Positions 57,003 through 64,000 of a DNA stretch of 64,000 bases are shown here, in pieces. The first letter of the stretch is position 1; each line of letters opens with the position of its first letter. Source of the DNA: Cristatella mucedo (taxonomy: Eukaryota > Bryozoa > Phylactolaemata > Cristatellidae); NCBI GenBank assembly GCA_009760855.2, contig WPIO01000025.1:663001-727000 (forward strand), given 5' to 3'. Both the position numbers and the translations under genes were made by a program. A model generated the notes under the pieces. That model saw only the letters and a list, made by a program, of their open reading frames with translations, was not told the origin of the DNA and made no database searches.

Positions 57003-57058
57003 AAATTTATTAATTTAATAACGGCGTTTTATTACGCCGTTATTAAATTAATAAATTT
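57003..57058. repeat. Perfect 25-bp-arm palindrome inside the hAT
   Basis: Left arm 57003-57027 and right arm 57034-57058 are exact reverse complements, with a 6-base loop. Each arm ends in acggcgt/acgccgt at the loop. It could fold as a cruciform or RNA hairpin. Confidence 0.97.
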
Positions 57059-57299
57059 ATAAAACAATGTTTACAATTAACTAAGCACAAAAGTGTTTTT
57101 CTGCCTGTTAAAGGCCAAATCTTTTCACATAATGGTTTTTACATTTAATTCATATTATTTCACACAAACAAACCATTCTCCTATTCTGGCCCTGCCCCTC
57201 TGTCAAATTTTAGAAACCATTGTGGCCCGCGAGTCAAAAAGTTTGCCCATCCCTGCTCTAATCTAAAAAAAATCTAACACCAGCTCCACTCCGAAGGAA

Positions 57300-57763
57300 G
57301 CTCCCAAAGCTGACAACAAAAACGACCAAGCTTTGTTTGTTGCAGGTGCTTTTCGACGGCAGTCATGGTCTGCTCACAAAGTTTCGTCATTAGTTGGTCC
57401 TAAAGATTTGAAACACATTTTTTCATAAAACCACCTAAATCGCTAATATTATTTAATCCCGTAAATGATATATAGCGGAAATTTAACTAAAAAGTCAATA
57501 TCGGCTGATTTAGCCACCGTATTTATAGAACTGATTCCAGAGTCTCAGTGGTTATCACCTACTAGAAATGAAAAAGATAGAGTTGGCTGCTGTGGTAATG
57601 AATCGTTCTCGCGACACGAAAACAAAGTGTAAGCAGCGTATCCCAGGACTACCACCTGGGTATTACAATGACTGGTTGAAGACTTCACAAGCTTCCTAGT
57701 GCATACCGTACGTATGCCTGCACCTACCTGTAATTCCACCTTATGTGTCCACATGCGTATGAG

Positions 57764-57830
<67 letters not shown>

Positions 57831-58440
57831 CAGAACAGGTGTGGGCATTTGTGTAAAACGTACTTTGGTGAAAGGCTTCAGAGTGTTTATTTCTGTGGCG
57901 CTCTTTCATCTGAGGAGCATGAAAGTTTTGGTAGCTCGTAGTATGACATTGGGCACCTTCATTCCTTATTCATAATTTCCCTTTTGACGTTATTATTTCC
58001 AGACACAGTCTTGCTCCTCGTTTTCACTCCGATGACCACCAGTTCTGCATCCTTCGACACTTCTAAGCCTCGCTCACCACAAAACTTGCACAATTCCCTT
58101 GCAGCATCCAACGACGGCATTTGAATTTAGAAGATCATTAACTGACTGCAGCTTAACGATTATCTAACAAACCTAATAACTCCGGGAAACGCCCAATTGC
58201 ACTCGAAATTAGGATGACCCGAGATTGGCTTAATCCAGCATCAGTCCTATGACTTCATCTGTAGTCTAGGCATGTTGTGCTGGGCCGGTCTGTCATTAAA
58301 TGAGCACACATTTCATCCACTATTAATTCTTCCACCTTTGAGCTAAGAAACATCGCCTAAGTTGGCCTCCTTAGCTATGAGGAAAGTAGCCAAACTAACT
58401 TTCCGAACAGTGAAGTCATGTCTCTATTACAAGGAATACC
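57300..58440. other. Gene B intron, homologous to 25440-26430
   Basis: Noncoding. Aligns in order with unit A and includes the (TG)n run listed separately. Confidence 0.65.
57771..57830. repeat. (TG)n/(CGTG)n microsatellite
   Basis: About 18 TG units followed by tgcgtgcgtgcgtgcg. It creates Cys/Val- and Thr/His-repeat open frames that are not genes. Confidence 0.97.
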
Positions 58441-58449
58441 ACTATTCAC

Positions 58450-58795
58450 GACTCCTGACCTGCGCCTATCGCTATATGCACCTCCAGGACAAATAGGCTG
58501 TGCTTCTGGTCAGTCTGAAATTCCCTAGCAGGTGCATCACATCAATTCTCCCTGAAAACTGCTGCCTCACTGTCAAGCATCGAGCTGATTCCAAGATCCT
58601 CTGTCAGGTTTACAGGAGGCCCAGCTCACTTGCACTAGCCTACCTATCGGACCTTCTTACTCGTCCTGTGTGCGGAAGCACCATCGGCTATTCATAATCG
58701 AGTCATCGAGTCATCCCTCCGACTAAATTGAAATAATTTTTTCTGTGATTGAACCGTCAGATCGTATGCGACGGTCTGGCGCTCGCTTCCGGCTA
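58450..58795 (+). pseudogene. LINE C-terminal remnant, shared with unit A
   Basis: LTVKHRADSKILCQVYRRPS, LALAYLSDLLTRPVCGSTIG, then TKLK...-like. Aligns with 26440-26760. Confidence 0.68.
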
Positions 58796-58799
58796 GGGT

Positions 58800-61700
58800 C
58801 ACTACCTGCTAGGCATTCTTTTTGGCATTCTTTGAGTCTTTGACGCATCTCTTTTGGTGAGATTTTCTTCCTCCGAATGAACTTATTTTTACCTTGTTCT
58901 TGCCATTTCTGTGAGCTTTTTCATTCATTATAATGTTACTAGTCAGAGGATCTACTAAACGGTGGCCCTGAGTGTTTCCATATTGGCTTCAGCATGCTAT
59001 CCATGCATGCTGAACCTACATGATCTTTTTCTGCTTGTCCATTTTTATGACATTCGAGCCACTATATAATGCCTTTGTGTCACTATTATTTATTTTTTTC
59101 AAACCCTTGACAGTCAATGCTACAATTCCCAACACGGTTTTCGAGGTAAGTTTTTTTCGACAGCCGAACTTGATGCATTCAATAGTTGTTACTCTGCAGT
59201 GCCCAGTCTGTTAAAAATAAAATCCCAAAGCAGAAGCGACTATTTCGTCATCCTTAAACTTTCCAGATATTGCCAAAAGCGTAATTAAGCCCGCTTGATG
59301 ATATGACTACTGATGTGGTGGTGTGCATAATTTGATACGAATGTTGCTAGTCCTTGTAAATCCTTTGTTCTGGCTCAATTTGATTCTGAGGCAAGAAAGC
59401 GTTTAATTAGCACTACCGGCATTGTTGTCACCTACTTGATCCGGATAAATCTATGTTTACTTCGAATAGGCGTGTCTGAGCGCTGATGATCGCCCTGAGA
59501 GCTGCCACACGTCTGTTTGCCCTTACAGACGCAGTGACCATATCACTCTGGCATTATTTACTGGATATCTGGCTTCTGAAAATAAAATGATGTAATTGCT
59601 GTAATTTGGGAACAAGCTTCTGAGGCACGGTTGAATCAAGCGCAAAAATTCATGCCGTCACGTTTGTAAATAGATCTTCAGACCTGCTAGTCCGCCTTCA
59701 AAATCTCCTAAGCAGCTACTTGCAATGCCAATGCTTGCAGTGGCAGTAGAGTGCGAAAATATTTCTAGCGAGAGGCCCTTGCAAATATGTAAAAAACTTG
59801 AGATTCTTAGCCGGCCCTTTGTTCACCATCTAAGATATCCCGGTTTTTGTAAAGGTCAACCGTATAGGTAGCGAGTAAAATCATTAGGGCCTTGAGAGGG
59901 CGACCGTATAATCTACACAGACAGCTAGTTGCATAAGGACGTCAGAGCGAACCTATTGTCTGCTTGATTACCTACAGGGCTGCATTCTTGTCCGGATTGA
60001 TATTAAACTAGGCAATGCCTCGATCTTTTGCTCCCGGTCCTGATTCTCTGCCTTCATCGCATTCACCTAGAGAATATTTACAGCAATAGATTAGCTTAAG
60101 TTACGGAAGGAACCTTGAAGAATACGGAAACTACTTGCAGATGCCGTGTTAAGGCAGTTGTTCTGGCATTTTGGACAATTACACATAATATAGTGTTCCA
60201 AAAATAAATTGATATGTTATGCATATTTGCAAAACATTTTGAAACGCCCGTAGAGCTTAGCACCGGGGTAACTTCAGGTCATGCGATATAGTCTTGCAGC
60301 AGGAAATCCTGTATTTCCAACTGTAAGGGATTATGATAACTTCTTGCACTACATCGTCCAACCTTTACTTAGATGCGTTATATTCACACGCCTGGAGACG
60401 TAGAGTTACCTAGAAATTAGGAACGTTTTTTCTTATACCGTGAGTTTCCGCCATCTATTGTTAATTGCTGAGCTTAACCAACTTCCAATCCTGCTCACAG
60501 AGCCATTTCAACTTCAGGTGCAAGGTAACGTCAAACACAAACTCTGCTCAATCCAGTTACCTCTATTTTCTGTCAACCGATAAATGGTGTCTCAAATTGT
60601 CGTTTCTGCATGGAGCACACAATTTTAAAACACACATGTTAAAATGGCACTGTTATATGTAGTATTGGCATTCAGGGCGTGTGAAAAGGACGGGAAATGG
60701 AATGGAATAAATACGTCGCTACTAGTTAATTAGCTTTTTTTAATTATTAATTACAAATTATTGGGAGTCGCAGAGTTCTTGATATGAAGAATGAGGATAT
60801 TTCCGGTGCTGACCATAGAGCCAAAAACATTTAAGTTAATTAAATTAATTAGCTTACACGGATGGTTGGCGCTTACCGGAAACCATGTTTCCTGCTCAGC
60901 TACTGCCAGTATAATTAGTACTGGAAAAATATTGAAGAAAAATTGTGGCTAAGATGAAAGCACATCGCGTAAAGCGTCAGATGCGACTTCGAGGTTTTCA
61001 CACCTCTTGAAGCGGGCAAGTCAGTAGCTCCTGTTACACTATACCAGCCTAAGGCTTGCGTCATTAAATACGGGCACCTTAACTACGTGCTAAGACTAGA
61101 TTAGTGATATTTGGGTGAGCTTTCTTAAAAACACTCGTGGCTGAGCCCAAACAAAATACTCTGAATTTTCACACCAGCAGCTCCTACTTTTAGCTTGTAG
61201 CTAGTTTTCTACTCGCGTATCCACTATTCACCTCTTGTCTTTTTGAGAAAAGCGTCCATATTTTAAAAATCATACGATCTATGCCTAATACGAGCCATGA
61301 CTAAGTTTTTTAGCTGTATAAAGCAACCAGTGTTAAGCCCCTATGAATTAGTGCAATTTTTCCCAATTCAAGCTAGAACCTCTTGAAATGTTAAAGCCTG
61401 AGTTATAGTCGGTTGGATTTTTGGTAATGTACGATAGGGGAATTACATCCAGTACAAACCCATTCACTAAAAGAAGCCCATCGGACTTCAAGGCCACAGA
61501 GTCATAGTTTAGTACCTTCAAATTTATTTCATTAATCGCTAGGGAAAACTCTTACCTTTTATATTTGAAGATTTTGGTAAATGACTGATTATGAATAGAT
61601 TATTTCATAAAAAATACTAAGCTCGCCGATCTGAATACTTTTTAGGGAATTGGAGAAGCTGAATGGCAAAAGATCAAGAAAAAAGTGAAAAGTGTCTAGC

Positions 61701-61960
61701 GCACTTCTGCCCTCCACTTTGGAGAGTTTAAAAAATGATAACATCTGCAGATAGCTATGCTCCTTCATACCAAGTTGCAATCATGCTCCATTTTCAGCTT
61801 TTTCACATCTTCTGGTCCTTTTTTGACAACAAATTAATTAGCTGACCCACTCCTACGTTTGAAGGTAGTTGGCAATGGAGTCTTTAGCTTTGCAGGTACT
61901 AGCCTTTCAAACTCACTTTGACAATGCTCATAGAATGAACCATACGCTCTTGCTGCCGGC
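58800..61960. other. Gene B intron, no gene recognised
   Basis: Blocks match unit A (28500-30130 with 59530-60780; 32630-32950 with 60960-61265). 60247-60340 is a worn SINE-like piece shared with 29620. 60720-60860 is AT-rich with repeated ttaatta. Confidence 0.65.
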
Positions 61961-62019
61961 CGCACCACATCTTTTCCAGCCATCCTGACCTGCTTCTGCT
62001 ACATTAGATTGAGTCTTCG

Positions 62020-62210
62020 ACTACCCTTCTGACTCAGCTATGCTTCTCACATTCTCTTTGCTGCATGAGACAAAGACTACTAGCTACCGTGCGTGTACTG
62101 TAGAGCTACTTAGCCTTTAGAGGTGCCATAAAGTCGTGTCCAACACCCACTTAATATTTGTGAGGTTTTAAGGTTACAGATGGGGAGGCATTTCTTGATT
62201 ATGATAAAAT
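62020..62210 (-). repeat. Dispersed repeat B, minus
   Basis: Reverse complement of the series (ttctcacattctctttgctg, aaagtcgtgtccaacaccca, aggttacagatggggagg). Diverged. It faces the plus copy 230 bp away. Confidence 0.68.
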
Positions 62211-62434
62211 CTAAAATGAAAGTTAGCCGTTTCATACGCAACCAGGCTCAAATAAATTAAACTTCTAGCCACTTCTTGCCTCTGAAAGAACTTCCCGCCA
62301 GCCTATACATTGAACGAACGGTTAGTGAAATGGAATTTTAAAGATGGATTTGTGCCACCCAAAAATTCCTAAAACTATGCTTAATTTATTGGGTCTGATT
62401 GTGACGCAATGCAGGCTGGGATGCACTAGTTGAC

Positions 62435-62585
62435 TCACATACGGAAATGCAATTTATCTCTGTCTGCTACTCCAAAAAGCCATAAAGGCAAAGTTGGTGT
62501 TATGCAGGTTCCCATTGCCAACTCAGGGCCTAAACGGCTTTCAGTGTGCCTGTGGTAGCCTATATTCATAATGGCAACAGTTCTA
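62435..62585 (+). repeat. Dispersed repeat B, plus
   Basis: aatttatctctgtctgctac, tccaaaaagccataaaggca, gttggtgttatgcaggttcc, aaacggctttcagtgtgcct, gtggtagcct. Forms an inverted pair with 62020-62210. Confidence 0.7.
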
Positions 62586-62909
62586 GAAAACTTGAACGTT
62601 GCATTGACGTTCGAAACCAGCCGTTGCATTTAAAATGCATTCAACTAACCTCTGAAAACAAATCCAGGCAGGCAGGATGTCGCCCGACCTACGTGGGAGA
62701 GTGAATTCTGACGATGGAAATGCGAGGTGGCCACTAGCTCAATGCTCCACCTATTTTCCAAAGTTCAGTAGCTATGGGCTGCATGGTGCAATTTGGCCGT
62801 GGCCTCATATTAATAAAATAATAGCTGAAACATAAATACTGCCCGTACGGCTTTCAACGAGAGGTGGTCTTAACGGCATTCTAAGATCGACTGTTTATTT
62901 TTGCCACAG

Positions 62910-63060
62910 GTCTTACCCCAGGGGTAAGGTGCTCGCTCTTTACTACCCCGATCGTGAGCTCGAGTCCTGCCGTGGGTGATTGCTACTTGCTCAATGCAGA
63001 CTGTGGTAATAACTTTCAAGTCTCTTCTGCTGCTATACAAATGAGCTTGTTTAATTGGCT
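62910..63060 (+). mobile_element. tRNA-derived SINE copy, worn
   Basis: aggggtaaggtgctcgctct, B box gagctcgagtcctgc, body cgtgggtgattgctacttgc, aagtctcttctgctgctata, caaatgagcttgtttaattg. Confidence 0.7.
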
Positions 63061-63523
63061 AACCCTTTCATTTACTTGCGCCTGCAAGCAAAAATCAGAA
63101 TATCATTTGGTGATCAGTAACTGTAAACCACTAAAACACTATTCGTTAACTGTAAACGCCACAACATCAAATCTTTCGCTTTCAAGCCGAAACTATACAT
63201 TGAGTATGGCTACCTTATCAGCTTTACATAGATAAACTTCATATTACAGAGCTAACCTATGGTCAAAGTACTAAATGAGACCAACACGTCAACAAGCCGC
63301 AGCATCATTGGGTTGAGTGGCATCCTAGGAACAAAAACAAACAAAAGCTGCAGTTTGATGTTGGACACTCACCACTAATAGCGGAAGTGCCGTTCGTACT
63401 CCAATTCGCCTACGAAAAAAAATATTGAACGTAAGTACGGCTTCGGATCACTTTAGCAGAATTATGGAAATAGTTTTCCTAAAATGCTCAAGCAGTGAAG
63501 CATTTAATGCAGCACGGCACTAC

Positions 63524-63850
63524 CTTGTCGCCGCAGTAATGCCTGCTCCCGTTTTGAGATGTATAGTTTCCGCAAGGGAACGGACTGCTATGGCACCGCT
63601 TTCTCGCCGAATCCCACAGCGCTGCCTGACAGGAGGTGAGATGGTGGCAGTTCAACAAACACTCCACTAGTGACCTGGCCGGTTGGGAGTCCAAGAGCTG
63701 CGGAATGAAGCTTAACACGTTATCAACTTCCTTTACAATCAGTTGGCCGCCCATCATTGCTAGCTGACTAGCAGAACTGAACGAGACATCAGAGTACACA
63801 TGTGCAGCAAAGCTCGCAAGCAGGGCTCCGATTAGACATTCAGCCAGCAT
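63524..63850 (-). CDS. FReD gene B, first exon (signal peptide, PAN/apple-like)
   Basis: Starts at ATG 63848-63850 and ends at donor AAG|GTAGTG (63523), 109 codons, phase 0. Residues 1-20 (MLAECLIGALLASFAAHVYS) form a signal peptide. DVSFSSASQLAMMGGQLIVK follows, matching gene A (DVSIGSARQLATWGGQLTTT). The Cys-rich part is SLVECLLNCHHLTSCQAALW, SARKRCHSSPFPCGNYTS, SRHYCGDK. It has the two cysteines of the 'ECLLNC' element, the 'SCQAALW' core and 'HYCG', a PAN/apple-type pattern. One Cys of gene B (TSCQ) is missing in gene A. The linker exon joining it to the FReD in phase 1 was not found. Confidence 0.78.
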
Positions 63851-64000
63851 GATCTCAGCCAGGGCTCAAAGCAATATGCCAAGAGCGTATGCAGGCCAGA
63901 GTTAGTTGGGATTTCATTTGAAGCGACATTTCAACAATCCATTAGCCTCGGTCCCGGGTCACTTCCTGTTCTCTGTCTGTGCATATCCGAGGTGGTCGTA

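Larger units (their letters stand above)
55250..57263 (+). mobile_element. hAT transposon with perfect 8-bp target duplication
   Basis: The element runs 55258-57255 (1998 bp). ctctaatc precedes it at 55250-55257 and follows it at 57256-57263. The left end cagacatgagcaaact and the reverse complement of the right end, cagggatgggcaaact, match as terminal inverted repeats and both continue to a gcgggcca block. CAG...TGxGCAAACT termini and 8-bp duplications are hallmarks of Charlie/Buster-type hATs. The gene inside is plus strand and degenerate. The insertion splits an intron block that is uninterrupted in unit A. Confidence 0.95.
47160..63860. repeat. Duplication unit B (FReD gene B with introns)
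   Basis: Counterpart of unit A (19040-38700). Its left edge, agtcaacggcatccacaaca at 47171, coincides with the end of the satellite. Unit B has its own insertions: the hAT at 55.26 kb, the LINE at 49.65 kb, the minus LINE at 53.1-55.0 kb and the repeat B copies. Confidence 0.85.

Noticed and set aside
57699-57975. Cys/Val-repeat and Thr/His-repeat open frames
   Set aside because: They are translations of the (TG)n microsatellite and are not conserved in unit A.

Overview
This window is animal nuclear DNA, probably from a marine or otherwise non-model invertebrate. The evidence is split genes with GT-AG introns, APE-type LINEs, a tRNA-type SINE, a hAT transposon, Ty3/Gypsy remains and microsatellites. 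I cannot name the species. There is no bacterial-style gene packing, and most of the DNA is repeats and introns.

The best-supported genes are two tandem paralogues on the minus strand. Each has a first exon with a signal peptide and a Cys-rich PAN/apple-like module, followed 14-18 kb away by two exons that encode a complete fibrinogen-related domain (FReD; ficolin/FREP/tachylectin type). Gene A uses 38696-38379, 20903-20691 and 20339-19939. Gene B uses 63850-63524, 49025-48813 and 48461-48061. The FReD intron is exactly 351 bp in both, and its splice sites rebuild the canonical GEFWLG-LENI junction. A third, broken FReD copy lies at 43.9-44.4 kb.

The two genes sit in a large duplication (unit A about 19.04-38.7 kb, unit B about 47.16-63.86 kb). 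Homologous blocks run in the same order through the giant introns. Insertions found in only one unit give a relative chronology. Unit B alone carries a 2.0 kb hAT with a perfect 8-bp target duplication. Unit A alone carries an L2/CR1-like LINE copy, a SINE and a two-exon fragment of a RAD23 gene. A degenerate satellite of about 170 bp period (44.4-47.16 kb) ends where unit B begins.

Layout: 0-9 kb holds decayed elements (LINE 3' end, Gypsy pol remnant, SINEs, LTR-like sequence, a 160-bp tandem repeat). 9-16 kb holds a pair of diverged direct repeats enclosing a nearly full-length LINE. 16.4-17.2 kb and 33.4-34.2 kb hold inverted copies of an LTR-like element. 19-38.7 kb is unit A. 41.4-42.6 kb is a LINE inverted pair. 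43.9-47.2 kb is the FReD pseudogene and satellite. 47.2-63.9 kb is unit B. If functional, the two genes would encode secreted lectin-like recognition proteins; the rest shows how mobile elements reshaped the locus.
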